From Riptortus pedestris (lineage: Eukaryota > Arthropoda > Insecta > Hemiptera > Alydidae), in assembly GCA_019009955.1 (NCBI GenBank), contig CM032228.1:205605001-205669000 (forward strand): a stretch of DNA of 64,000 bases. Reading direction: 5' to 3'. The notes beneath the pieces were generated by a model that made no database searches, had not been told where the DNA came from, and worked only from the letters and a program-made list of their open reading frames with translations. Below, piece after piece: positions 1 through 13,800 of the stretch. Each line of letters starts with the position of its first letter. The stretch's first letter is position 1. Position numbers and translations under genes: made by a program.

Positions 1-1617
1 GGTGAAATGTGAATGCATGTATGATAACAAAAGCCTATCTCCTTCACAAAACCTTTAATTCAGTGCTAAGCACTTTTGAAGGCTTAAGCCTCCACCCTCA
101 GAAATGTACACACAAAAACAAAAAAATTATTATTTTTTGTCAATAATTTATTTATTCATATTGTTAACACCAAAATATATTCAACCAGCAAACACTTTAA
201 AACAAAAAAATACATCATCCAAAACACCAATAATTACTTTACATTTTCCCTTGTTTCTCATTATATCTAAATGAATAAAATAAAAAAATCCCAGCATAAC
301 TGACTTTTAAATGTTTACACCTCAATTTAAGTTAAGTTCCTGGTTCTGTGGCTCCCAAAATATTCTTACACTTGGTCTCACTCCCTGTGTGATTAAATAC
401 AACTGTTTAATCATCATCTTGATCACCAATTTCCAGTTGGGGGGTCAAATTCTAAATCAGAGCAGTATCTATGCTTGTTTCATCTTGCCTGATTTTCAAG
501 TTACTTCCAATTTTTTTTTTTTTGTTTGAAGTTTGCTCTGTCATTCTCATTGCACTAGTTTATATACCCCATATCAGTCCTGTTCTTCTGCTTGACTTAT
601 ATCCCCATAACTCAATAACAATGTTGTATTGACAAAGCTTTAGTGTGACAGTAAATGCTGCAGCTACATAATCTGCCGTAGGTTTTAAATATAGATCACA
701 CAGGAACCTTATGATGTGGTGATTATGGTACCACAAATTGGTTGTGTAGTTGAGACCACTTTAAAACTTTTATTTTTAAATTATGAAAACGCTTGAGTAT
801 TTATGTAATAGTTAGCTATTAACAGCAATGTTCAAACCCATTGTTAAAATTTAATATGTATTTATCTAATTTAGTAATGAACTTAGTGTCGCCCAGTAAT
901 ACTCGAAGGCCACTTTCGATATCTTTTTGAAGAGAGGTGATGTTGAACTTCAGTTCAAGTGCTATTCATCGGTTATTTTTATATGCTATTCAGTCATAAG
1001 TATGATTATTTTTATGATATTTGAATTTTATAAATAGAAACATCATTTTAAAAATTTATTCTGGTGGAATGAAAATGTGGGTGGTTCTTTGTGCCTCATA
1101 GTATTTTCTTCTTTATTCGTTTGCCAGTGTCCAAATAGTTTTGTAAAATATCGAACTTTTATTAGCATAGGATAGGATTATAAAAATTGTGGCACCTATC
1201 AACTATTTTGATAAAAATAGATTTCTATTCATTATAGGAATACTAGCACCTTGCATTAAACAACAAAAACTTTATTTATATTCCCACAACAATTCATTTT
1301 GAACAAACTAACTATTTATTTTAATCTTCTTAATGGTTCTAAAATACTTACCTTTACATGTGAAACAGTAGGGAATGACACTAAGAGAATTCAAAATTAT
1401 TAAACAAATTATTCATGACCATTTTACTCTTATCCTACTATTTTCTTTAGATCATTAATCATTTCTAGAAACCCATTAGTTGGTTTTTGTTACTTGATAA
1501 TCCATTTGCATTTAATTCCCTAATAGAACATATTTTGAATTGGGCAGAGTTGTGCCGAAAGGAATTGACCCACAGAAAATTCACAAGCTGGTTTTCAATT
1601 TATATTAATTTTATGTT

Positions 1618-1620
<3 letters not shown>

Positions 1621-1676
<56 letters not shown>
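1621..1676. repeat. (GT)n microsatellite
   Basis: An almost pure GT dinucleotide run of about 55 bp, followed by an imperfect GCGTGAGTGCGTGTGTGCG tail. It sits in liprin-alpha intronic sequence. The open frame across it is only a VCVC repeat and is not a gene. Confidence 0.95.
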
Positions 1677-1679
<3 letters not shown>

Positions 1680-3161
1680 AGTGCGTGTGTGCGTGCGCGT
1701 GTTTTTATAAGAGTTATAAAATTATAATTTTAATCACCAATAAGATTCTGGATTGAAATTCTTTTAAACAATTAAGTTAAAATTAATGTATGTTCATGAA
1801 CATTTGAAATGTAAATATGGGATTCAGAAGTAGAATATAATATTTTTAACATTTTTTTTTCTCAAAATTATTGGGTTAGTTTCTTTCTGCATTCAGTGCC
1901 TGATTTTTTAAAAAAAAATATAATGATTAGTTTGCTTGATTTTAGATATAAAAATGTATATAAATATATAGATGTATGCAGAAGCATATTGCGAAGTTCA
2001 TTTTATTGAATTAATTCATGGCTTTGACATTTAATTGCACATTGAAAGAATAATAGCATATTCTTAATTCTACTTAGTAATAATAAGGTTGTTTACTTGG
2101 CTTAGAAATGTCATATGTACATCACACAATTTCTTATACTTCTTATACTTTCAGTTTATTTATAATCCAAGCACTAATTTTGTACATATTCTTCATCGTT
2201 AGGGGTCACAAGCATTACAATGGATGTTTAGAATAGGTTGGCAACCTATACACCACCCATCTCACGTAGCCCCCATTGGCATAAGGTGCGAATTAAAAAA
2301 AAATTATGAAAACAATATATAAATATAAAATTTGTATTCCTTACATTGTTGTAAGGTTTCCTTTTTCAAATTTATGCTCATACATGTCATATATGTAATA
2401 TGCTAGTAGGCATTGAACAAGTAATTTGTCATGCTGTTTATGTTAGCTTAAATTCAAACAAATACATAGAATTCTCTGAAAAAATAAATTATAAATGATA
2501 ATAACCGAATTAAAATTGAAAATAGAGTATGAAAGGGAAATTTGAATATAGCCATTTTGTAACTTAGCCACTGAAATCTGAAAATCCTTTAGCTCTACAG
2601 CCCATGAAGCATCAGGGCCTGTATTAAAGATAAAATTCTTAATTATGATTAATATTTATTTATTTCATTTGCTACTCAGTCGTCTCCTTATGCTGGGTAG
2701 GCACAGGGGAAGGATTACCCTTCAGTCTAATATAGTTTAACAGATTCAGGATTTGTTTCTGGTTCTCTTAGGTCAAACCAGTGGGCTCTACCCACACCCT
2801 TACGAGTGCAGCACACTATTTGTTGTTTGAAATCTATTATGTTATTTCTTTTAAAAAAATTGCACATTTTTTATTTAAAATGGACAATGTATATTGGAGT
2901 TTCCATAGAGCTATTATGACCTGGATTAAAAGGGTCTAATAACAAGTTTTTAGTCTTTTAATAACGTTATTGACACAATATCACATATAGAAACAATCAG
3001 TACGTTATAAGCAATATTTGCTTATTTTATTATCAAATCTGTTGGTGGAGGCTGTCATTACTGGCTGATCGTCAAGTACACTTGGCATGCACTTTTGATG
3101 CAAGGACATTATCTTGCATCTTACATACTGAGTAGCTGTTCAGTAATATATTTTTTGTTTA

Positions 3162-4269
3162 TTGGGCTTCTTGGAAAGTTTCCACCACTTTTCAGAGAAA
3201 ATAAAGGAAAATATAAAGTATATATGTTGACCCTGTTGAAATAATTACAATTTTGTTTGATAACCAGTTCCCATCTTTGGGAAGTTTCATAATTCCATTT
3301 TCATAGTCTTATTGCTGAAAAACTGCTACAGCTGCTTTTTTCTGTCCTCTAGAGAATTAACTCTTATAAGAGGGTGAGGTAAAACTTCCCAACTAAAGTC
3401 TAACAATTTTTTCCAATTTTGACCAAAGAGGTGTGGACATGTTGAAAAACAATACTTCTCTGATTTGAAAACTCTGGTCAGTTCTGGTAAATTTCTTCCT
3501 TTAATATGTCTAACTGACGACTGTACTAATCAGAATTTATTGTTTCAAAAACACAGTTCTCTTCCAATCCCAAGTGCATAAACTTATAACTTTTTGGCCA
3601 TGGATATTAGCCTTTGATTTTGTTGATGGTGGATTACTGGAATGAGCCCACAATTGTTTTTGCTCAATATTATTGTAAACAGTACATTTTACGTCTCTGA
3701 TTCAAGAATGGATCATTGTTGTGCCGTTTGAGCAATAAATCACTTGTGGGTATATATAACCCATTAAATTTCTCTCCCTCCCTCCAACCAATTTCTCGGC
3801 ACCAATGTTCGGGTACAGTCGAATTTGATACTTCCAGCCCCTCTCCTATTTCTCGAGTGGTTTTTCAGAAAAAATAGCCTTATATGGTCCTCGCTTTCTA
3901 CAACTGGCCCTACATAAGCGTTCATGATCTGTAGCACCCAATTCTCCCTGTCTGAATTTTATATACCACTCACGCACTGTTCATTCACAATCTCCCCATA
4001 TACAGTACAGTGTGTGTTTGTTTGAAGCTTGAGCTGCATTCTTGCTTTTGTGGAAATAAAGAAGCATTAAGTGATGAAAATAACTCTCTTGCTCTCCAAG
4101 ACTATTAGTGCACTGAAGATAAAGATTTAAGCCAGTGTTGATATTGTAGGATTAGAACATTAAATAAAGCCCTCTCTTTCTCAGAACAATTGACATCAAA
4201 TTGTGATAACAGGGACCCAGACCAAGTGCAGCCTTGCCGAAATTGGCAGAAACTTTCCGAACAACCCAA
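3162..4269 (-). mobile_element. Decayed mariner element
   Basis: The ends are inverted copies: the left starts TTGGGCTTCTTGGAAAGTTT and the right, read on the minus strand, starts TTGGGTTGTTCGGAAAGTTT. Each is flanked by TA, the mariner target. Read on the minus strand, the interior recalls mariner transposase in the right order. There is a VREWYIKF-like helix-turn-helix end near 3.95 kb, an LLLKRHNNDPFLN-like stretch near 3.70 kb, and FQHVHTSL (consensus HHDNARPHTS) near 3.43 kb. Close to the 3' end is an MKLPKDGNW-like stretch (consensus MKLPERWQ). Many stops and frameshifts show it is dead. At 1108 bp it is slightly shorter than a full mariner (about 1.3 kb). Confidence 0.85.
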
Positions 4270-4735
4270 TAGTTTAATGGCTGATTAGTCATTATTTATT
4301 TTGTCCAGAAACACTAAATAAAAAATGTATATCACCATGAAACTACACAGTACAGCATTTAACAGGATTTAAGATATCATAAGGTTTTAGTTGTATCTAA
4401 AGTGTTAGATATAAAAATTTTAGTGGTAAGGATTCTACTCTAGTTGAGGCTTTGAAGTAAAGAATGTTAAACATGTTGAGTTGTAATATAGTGAATGAAG
4501 GAGAAATAATATAATTATAATTCTTACCCTTTGCCTAAAAGTGATATCACACAAGTATTCAAGTTTAATTTTAAAAAATGTCAAAGCCATTGAAATGTTT
4601 GGAGTGTAGATGGTAGGGCTAAGATTAGTGGTTAGAGGCGTAGAGGCAAGTGTGCGTAGTGAGTAGTGGTAGTGATGTGTGCCGTAGGCCGAGCGGGTTC
4701 TCAACACCCCCTTCCCCTCTCTCCTCCCGGCACAG

Positions 4736-4883
4736 TTCTCAGGACTCGCTGCACAAGCACACTCTCACAGCGGCCTCCATGCAGCAGCCTGTATACTCCA
4801 CGGCATCGGCTGTCGCTAGCCAGCAGCATAAGAAGAAGGGAATCAAGTCATCACTTGGAAGGTTCTTCAGCAAAAAAGAAAAG
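4736..4883 (+). CDS. Liprin-alpha: Liprin-alpha exon a (basic linker)
   Basis: The exon follows a long pyrimidine tract ending CACAG at 4735 and ends AAG before GTGTGT. It enters with the last base of a split Ser codon and leaves in phase 0. It encodes SQDSLHKH through [15 protein letters not shown], the conserved basic linker before the SAM domains. The frame is open further upstream, but the pyrimidine-rich acceptor argues against using it. Confidence 0.88.
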
Positions 4884-7800
4884 GTGTGTTAAATTTTTAA
4901 AGTATTATTGTATACGTTCATCTTTTTTGTGTAATTTTATTATTTTTATCTTTTATTAAGAAGAAACAATACAAATGAAACTCCCTCTCACAAAGAGTAC
5001 ATTGAAAAGCAACAGAATGCTTTCAGAGCATGCAGTCCATCATCAGTGCCTGTCAAAACTCATATACTTTTATATAGTATTTAAAAGAAACTTACTCTAG
5101 ATATATTAAGCAGTTAGAAGTAAATGATATAAAAACTGAACAATATAAAATACCATGTTTAAAAAGTAATACGCTGTTTACAGAATAAAAACAATTAGGT
5201 CTAAAAATAAACTAAAACTTAAAACTCAAAAAGTGCAAGAAACATGAAAAGAGACGGGGGGACCTCGAACTGAGTCTCCCACAGTGGAACTAGGGCCTTA
5301 CACAAGACATATTAAAACTACAGATCTACCTTCCACTCTTCAGAACCTTTCTTTGAAAAATGTATTTTAAATTAAAATTAAATTATTTATTAACATCCAC
5401 TTTTTGCAACTAAAGCTAATTGGGACGGGTTATTTACAGGTTACCACTCTTTTCTAGCCAGGGTGGGACTAAAGATTTTATTTAATGAATTCCGTCATTA
5501 AATAAACTCCTATTGCCCTGGTGGGATCAAGTTTGACGTTTTAACTCGCATGGCTAACCTGAGCCCCCCCCTCCCCAAAAATGTATTTTATTGAATTTCT
5601 TAAAACACAATTTATTACATTATCCATCCACAAAGCACTAAGGTTAGTCGGAAGTTCAATAAACAAGGGCTGTGTAAACTAAGATTTTCTATATACTGGA
5701 ATGAAACACTGATATTATTTCTCACTCTGTTCTCTAAATAAGAAGACTATGTAATGACAACTTGACATTTTAAGATGGTCCTGAGTTGAATTGTGAACAT
5801 AACATCACCTATTTTCAAAAAGAGCATCTGCCCGAGAATGCTTCCACCTGGAGGAGATAAAAGAGATAGGTCTAGGCAAAGGCTGCTTAAAGACCTGGAG
5901 AAGGACTATCAGAAGCCTTCCAGGAAGCCATGAGGAATTGCCAAATACGCAGTATCACAACCCGATTACCCTAATATGATTGTCTCAACAGTCCATTACC
6001 ACTAAACCACATTCACCTCTGTTCCCAGAGCCAACCTAAATGGAGAGCTTGATTGTTAAAGCTAACTATCAAGTTGTTAGTGTGTTGTCCCAACTATCAT
6101 CAACCTTTTCATGAAGTTAGGCTCTGGAGAAGATGTAAGCACCTAAGCTTTTATAATAAAATTTATAGAGTGATCTTCCACTCCTTTATTAATTATCATC
6201 CACTCTCGGCATAAATCATCCACCATGACTAAACCCACCCTTACCATGGCTAAAAATTTTCTACTCTTAAGACAAATAATGAATAAATCAGTCCCATTGC
6301 AAAGTTAGAATACTCGAGAGCAGATAGGTTAGATATCTGTTTCATTAGTACGGTACCGTAGTAATCCTAGGAGGGATCATTGCTACATAAAAGTTACCAT
6401 ATGAAAGTGAAATCAGCTTAGTACCTTTCTATTCAAGTCATACCTTGTTGGCTTATCCATTTTGCTAAGGCCAACTGTATCAAAGTGACAAATTCTGTAC
6501 TCATGAGAAAGAGATGGTTTCTTTGAATTTGGGAATTTCTTACACTCACTTTCTCCAAATATTTTTGATTAATTTCATTACAATTTAATTACTACCCATA
6601 ACAAGTGTATTGAATTATTTACAAACATTTTTATGGTTTCTATATGATCTGACACAAATTAATTGTAATTGAATTAATATCTTTCTTTACTAAACACCGC
6701 TTCTGCTGGCTGACAACAGGATTTTACATAAAAGTTTATTCATAAATTGATTAGTTTAAGTGGTTTATACATTTACTGTAAATTGCCTTTTTAAAATAAT
6801 GTTGAGTAAAGAATTTACCATTATGAATCTGTGTAAAAGATTATTAAGATTAGGGAGAAGGTCAACAAAATGAAAAACTTCAATGATTTTCATAATAACT
6901 TTCTTAGCTTACTTTCATGTTCATTTGATACCTAAGCAGACACACAATAGAAAGAAAGAAAGAAATCTTTATTCAAAAAGTGAAATTAAAATGGCTATTT
7001 GAGTGAGACAGATTTCTTGGTACACTGCTTGCTAACCATTCTTCTGCAATTCCATTTAAATTTGTAAAAATCAATTAAATATGACTAAAGAAAGTCTATT
7101 ATTAATATTTAAATGTATATTAATTGAATTTAAACTTTAAGCACAATTATAATAGCATTAAAAAAAATCAGAGAGGAAAAAAAAATGTACTAAACATAAA
7201 TCATAAATATTATTCAGATTCCTATCCCATTATCAGATCCATATCCCTTCAGATAATTGAGTGAATCAATTAAAAGTGATCTGCATCAGTGAAGAGGAAA
7301 TCAGAATCTACACCTGGGTCTCAGAAAATCTCTCATATCCTTGTATATTTTCTGCAGCTCGTGCATAATTGAGTTATTCTTTTCTCTTAAGTTTAAAAAG
7401 AATGTTAAAATGAGGTTCAGTAAGTTATTTGATTTGCCCTAAGCTGCTTAAGCTTTTAAAATATGAGGTAAGGTGTCAATCGAAATTTCAATTCTGTCAG
7501 TTATAATAATTATACTGGAATAGTCCATCATTATATTGCTCTGAACATTTGGACCGTGCTTGTTTTATTGTTGAGGGGCACATTCTATAAAATCAGATTG
7601 AGGAGTGTTTAGGACTAAGTAGAATGTTATTTGACTTTTTTTAAAAATATTGAAAAAACTATTTCTGATATATTCAGTAGGTGAAATAGGAGTCAAGGTA
7701 AATAATCGACTCACTTTAATTTGTTTCATTAACCTGACTAAATAGTGCCTCTGATATAAGTGTCTGGAGACCCTTTTCTCTCTTAAATGTTTCTTTAAAA

Positions 7801-10800
7801 ATTGAATGAGCCATTTTTTTATTGTCTTGTTTTTTATTTATATTGAAATAGAAACTGGGGCTACATTACAAGCTGAAGTGGAAGAAGTGCCATAGCTGAA
7901 GAAAGTAGTAGTTTTATAAGTTAACATACAAAGACATGAGCATCATGTAATCAGGCATTCCTCCAGCTAAGTAAAATGGAGACCAACTGAAATCAGTATG
8001 GGCAGGGGGATATGTGCCAGCTACTTATATATTAGAAATCAATAATGAAAAATGTCATTTAAAAGTTGGTTTTTCTAAATTCTTATGGTTTTAATCATAA
8101 CCTTGATTCATTTAAATCTGTTTATTAGAAGTCACATAAATAATAAGAAAATAAATAAAATGCATATTCCTTTTTAATCCATTTATTTCACTCACCCTAC
8201 ATGTATCGAGCTTTGTGTCATCTTAAGTTTCCTTCTAGTAATAGTAAAGCTCACTACCATCTGCTACAATATATTGGTACAAAGAAATCAAAGTGTGTGA
8301 CACTGACCAACTGAAATTTGATAGCGAGAAGGAAGTAATTCCTGAAGAGGTCGCTGAAAGCCATAAAACTGTTATGGAGGAGATATAATTCAATTTAAAA
8401 GGAAGGTTAATTTATTTATTAAGCCTTATGCTATGTGGTGTTCCATGTATATAGTAAGTATTAAGTTTTATACAGAGTAGTAAATTTCAGCACAAAACCT
8501 GCCAAACAAAGGACAACCCAATAAGTTGGAGTTTGTTATTCTTATTTATTTTATATGAGTTCTTATGTTGATTGAAAATGTGGTTTCTTAAAACTCTAAA
8601 GCTTTTATTTGTCTAATCCATACTTACTTACCTGTTAGGCAAAAGGAAAAGAAATAGGAGGTCAAGAAACTGTTACCATGTCTACATCAATGGGTGAAGT
8701 AGATTTTGCTGATAGTACATCATTAGCTGGAAATATTGGCCAAAGAGCTGATCTTGACAGAAGAAAGAAGAAGAAGTATGTTGTTTGTTCTTACTGCATA
8801 CAAGTACTATAGTTAACTTTCTATATTCTATATTTCTTTTTCTTCTTTTAGTTGTGTCAGGCAAGAGCTCTTGGCTGAATCCATGAAGGCTGGCACTCCT
8901 TTCGCTCTTTGGAATGGGCCAACAATAGTTGCCTGGTTAGAATTATGGGTCGGTATGCCTGCGTGGTATGTAGCTGCATGCCGAGCTAATGTTAAATCTG
9001 GAGCTATTATGAGCGCTTTATCTGATACAGAAATTCAAAGAGAAATAGGAATCAGGTATATTTTATGAATAATCTTTTTGCATTTAATAATATTTAACGT
9101 TCTTAATGAAAAAAAAATGATTCAGGGATATCTTTTAAAATATTTTTCTATATATATTTTATTTTATTGTAAAATTTTAATTTCATTTATTTATTCACAT
9201 ATACCTCAAATTTTAAGAGGAAAGTAATACTTTCAAGAAATTTCACACATTTTGCTGAAAATATTTTTCCAATATTTAACATTATATATAGCCTACCTAA
9301 TTTCTTCATTAAGTCTTTCCAGTGATCTAGACAAGCTTCTTTAGGTAAATGTGATAAATATGCATATCTTTCAGTGTAGAAGCATTTTCGGGTGATTTAT
9401 GATTGACCAACACATGTACTCTCTTCTGAAATCTCTGTAACTCTTTAAATATAATGTTAGAAAGGTGGCTCTTGATCCCATGACATTATAAACCATGATG
9501 CTATTCATAATTTAGTTTACTCTGTACTTTCATTGTGAAAATTATGGAGTGATTTTATTATGAGCATTCACTATTGCTCATAAAAGGAAACACACATACA
9601 AAACCAAAAAATATCAACAATAAATTAAGAAATAAATTTGAACAAAAAGAAAAACTAAAGACATCAAATCAACAAAAATAAATGATAAACAAAATAAACA
9701 GTTGGTAAAAAGCAATCATGCTAAAAGTGTAAGTATAGATTAAAATAAAAAATGAAATAATCAATAAATTCAAATATTTTGTGCATTGTGATTAAAATAA
9801 TGAATTGTTCTAAAATTCCATCAAAATGTGTTCAAGAATATTATAAAGGAGAATATATGAGTAAATAAAATTATAAAAGAAATAAAATTTAACATTAGAA
9901 GGGAAATAAAAGCAAATAAATTATTATATTTCTTTAATATAAATGTAAAGTTTTAAAATGTTGGATTATATCTATGTAGGTGCTACCCTTCTTCTATTTA
10001 AGGTATTTGTAAGTTATTATGTCGATGCCATTTGGTAAGTAAAATTAATATCTATTTTGTGTAATCATTATTCAGGCTTCATCAGCTTGTTAGTCTTTTT
10101 TTTATCAGTTTCATTCCTTTCCTAGCTACTTTTTGATGGTTTCATATGTATTTTTAAGGTTCTTTCTTTTACTTGCAGTGTGTTCCTGTGTTATATCTCA
10201 ATTTGCTTCCTGAGAGACACTGTATAAAATGGAACAGAAAGAAAGATCATTGTATCTGGCCTAGACCATATATTGTTTAAATATATTTATTATTACTAAT
10301 AACTCCTTTGCTAACGTTATTGTTATGTCTTGCAGTAATCCTTTGCACCGGTTGAAATTAAGACTGGCCATACAAGAAATGGTATCATTAACAAGTCCTT
10401 CTGCACCAAAAACATCCCGAACTACGCTTGCTTTTGGTGATATGAATCATGAGTGGATTGGGAATGTATGGCTTCCTTCTCTGGGTCTTCCACAATATAG
10501 GACAACTTTCATGGAGAGCTTGGTCGACGCCAGAATGCTTGACCACCTCACCAAGAAAGACCTTCGTGGACAACTCAAGATGGTTGATAGTTTTCATAGG
10601 TAATTTTTATATTAAATTTCTTCCTTTGTAATTATTTAATAACTTTAAATTGTTTGTTCATATTTATTTTCTTATTTTTCCCCAGAACTAGCCTACAATT
10701 TGGAATATCTTGCCTTAAAAGGGTAAATTATGATAGAAAACAGCTTGAAGACAGGAGGAGAGCCTGTGAAAATGAACTTTCAGATGTTCTTGTATGGTCC

Positions 10801-13800
10801 AATGAACGAGTGATGAAATGGGTTTCATCAATAGGACTCAAGGTAATTTATAATTTTTGAGCTACTTGGAATAAATAAATAAATTATTCATTTTCAAATT
10901 TGAGAAGACAAATCGTCATTTTTTTGGTTGTTATGCATAAGTTTCTATTGTTCCTTATATAATTTTCTTTACTCTTTCTTGGCATGATACTGTTCTCTTG
11001 AGCTGAGAGAAAAACATTTTCTAAGGCTAAATGAATACCAGCCCTCTTTAATATTATTACTTTGGCACAACATAATGTGTTTTGACCTCCTCTTCTGGTT
11101 TTCTCTAGTTTTAAACATTGCATTTATTGTTATTTAGGGTGGAATACAATGCAAGTTAATAAATAATAATTCTATTATTTTTTTTTTCGAGAACAAATTC
11201 TTGTATCTGCCAGTAGTCAAACCTGGGTGTCCTGGATATTAATTCCACCTGTATCCTACCAATTGAACTATAGGCACGGACTTAGGAAAATCTGTTGTCC
11301 CTGAACCATAACTCCAAATCTGTCATCCTGAGTCATATTTCAGTACAGCCAATTTTCTATTGTTGGGATTTTATAGGATTCACAACAACAGGCTCAAAAA
11401 ATATTCTGCAAATCTTAAAGTTAGTTAGTCTGCATTATTAAGATTTTAACATAGGTCAGTAAAAAGGTTTGTTGATTTTCAGAATCTGTTTAAATCATTG
11501 CCTAGTCAATTCTCATGGCTTATGATAAATTTCAACACAAACATTTAATACGACCTTTAATCATTAAGTAGGAACTTCCCTGCAATTGGCTAGTAAAATT
11601 CTAAATAGCAGTTGTCCAGAGGTTCTCAGATGATTTATTATTATTTTTATTCTGAAAATAATATAATTTAAGGACTCAGGATAGCCAAATGAGCGATTGG
11701 AATTTACTTAGTGGTAAACTAATTCTGCCTTTGTTAGAATGCATTTGTAACCTGTCGTTCATCAGTCCTGGTGAGCTGTGTGTTAATGTTTTAGAAAGTA
11801 AATTCATCATGAATATTTGAGCCACTAAAGAGTTGGCATTATTAATTACAATACATGTAGGGTAATGATTTAAATAAACACAGTCAGAAAACTCAAGAAA
11901 CTTTTTGATCAATCCTACCAAAAGCCTTGAAGTTATCCTTATATTAAACATGTTGAGGGACTAATAAATAAATGGAGTGCACAGTTAGAACTTCTGATAT
12001 TTTCTAATTATGTGCTTATAGTTTTGATAATTATATTAATTCTGAAAGAAAAAAATTAGTTATATTCATTTTAAAAAATGTACATCATTTGAGCTTTCAG
12101 AGTAGCGCTTTTATAGTGATCTATGTATTGAAATCAGTTTCTTAATTTTATTGGTATTTTCAGGATTATGCTGTTCACTTAACTGAGTCAGGTGTTCATG
12201 GTGCCCTCCTTGCACTCGATGAAGGTTTTGATCACAACAGTATGGCTTTAGCTCTCCAAATACCAACCCAAAATACCCAAGTAAGTGCATTATTTATGCA
12301 GAGTTGATTGACCACTTGTTGAGCCTTAAGTTTGCCTGCTGAAGTACTATGTTAATTTTCAACCATAATTTTAAGATGAAATCTATATGAAACGTTTTAC
12401 CTAAATTTTGCCCAGTGCTCACCAATGTAACTCATGACTATTAAAGGTAGCATGGTGGTATCTTCAATTTTATAAAATGGACCATCACTTTTCCAAGAAA
12501 AAACACTTCAACCCATTATACTACAGTCATTGTGTTTCACAGTTGTTATTTCATGTCAAAAATCGTTTTGAGTGCCTTGCTGACTTCTAACATGTCTTGT
12601 TCCATCATTTTCCAACAAATTAATTTTAGTTTTATCTGAAAAGTACACTTTTTCCAATTTTCAACCATCCAGTTCTGGTTCCCCCGGGCGTTTGATTATG
12701 GTGTGTCAGTTATCCACACAATGTTGACTCATCGGGAAATATATCAATACAAAGTATCCAGCGGGATCTGGTATGGATATAATGCAGCAAGTGCTTAGTC
12801 CAAGTACACAAAGGAATTTGGTGTGACATCGGAACCATCCCTTCCAGGTAAAGGAAGTGGCGTCCTCTGTTATCACTGTGGGGAGAACCGAAAGGGCGGT
12901 ACGTCCCAGTCCCTGTAACCAGTCTAGGCTCGGAGGTTAGACCAGCCCTCCTGGAAGAAACCCACCAGTCCAGATAATTATGGGTGGTGGTCGTCATTGC
13001 ACCCTCAGGGTAGAGGTGTCAAATGATTATGGAAGGGGCTTCCTAATCCTTTCGGTCACTTATGACAATAATTTTCAACTCATTTAATGTGGGGGTTATC
13101 TGAAATTCTGAGGGTCAGTTGGGGTAGTACGATTCTTCATTCCCATCATAAGTCTCGAGGTTAGGAGAGGGTGATTGGGGTTTAGCCTACACAATGTTCA
13201 GCTCTGGTGCATTTTCACAAATTCTAATCTTGTCATCTTTTTTTTTTAACTCCAATGCATTCAAATAGTTCTACTTGTGCAAGTAGGAACGGACATTGAG
13301 CTATGATTTAAATGAACTTCATTTCTTCATTTATTTTTGTACAATATTTTTATTCCATTTTATCAAATCAAAAAATGTTATAACATTATTTATAGACCTT
13401 TTCATATTAAATAAGTAAATTCTGTGTAATATACAACATATCTTATTAAATTGAAAAACAAAAAATGAATTCTTCTATTTATACTCAAAGGTATATTGAT
13501 TCATCTTTAAGTTGCCATCAATGTGTATTTACGATATGTAACAGAGTTTATGGAGGAACTTTTTTTTATATATATAAATTAATGTACACATTGTATAATA
13601 AGGCCAATTGGGAAGGCGTCTGCAGATTTCCACCCTTTTTAGCCAGGGTAGGACTAAGGATTTCATTTAGTGAAACCGTAAGTCTACATAGGCGGAATGG
13701 AACCTAAAACTCAAAGGAAGTTTTACTTCACATAATTGTTTAGGCAGAATAATAATAATTATATTAAAAAAATCAATTATTTAAGTTTTAAAACAAATAA

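Larger units (their letters stand above)
1..4735 (+). other. liprin-alpha intron, no exon recognised
   Basis: No coding exon can be supported from the left edge to the first liprin-alpha exon at 4736. The stretch is AT-rich and holds a (GT)n microsatellite near 1.62 kb and a decayed mariner at 3162-4269. The remainder shows nothing I can name. It is inferred to be intron because the exon at 4736 begins in mid-codon behind a strong acceptor. Confidence 0.5.

Noticed and set aside
1487..1756. Open frame across the (GT)n tract
   Set aside because: Low-complexity VCVC translation of a microsatellite.
4666..4959. Second open frame over liprin exon a
   Set aside because: Off-frame. The adjacent frame gives the conserved liprin linker.
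5240..5300. tRNA-like box B (GTTCGAGGTCC on the minus strand)
   Set aside because: A box A candidate is too close, only about 20 bases away, and no cloverleaf is visible.
12710..12997. 95-codon minus-strand frame in the GC-richer block
   Set aside because: No family resemblance found. It lies beside a Tc1 fragment and is probably repeat-derived.
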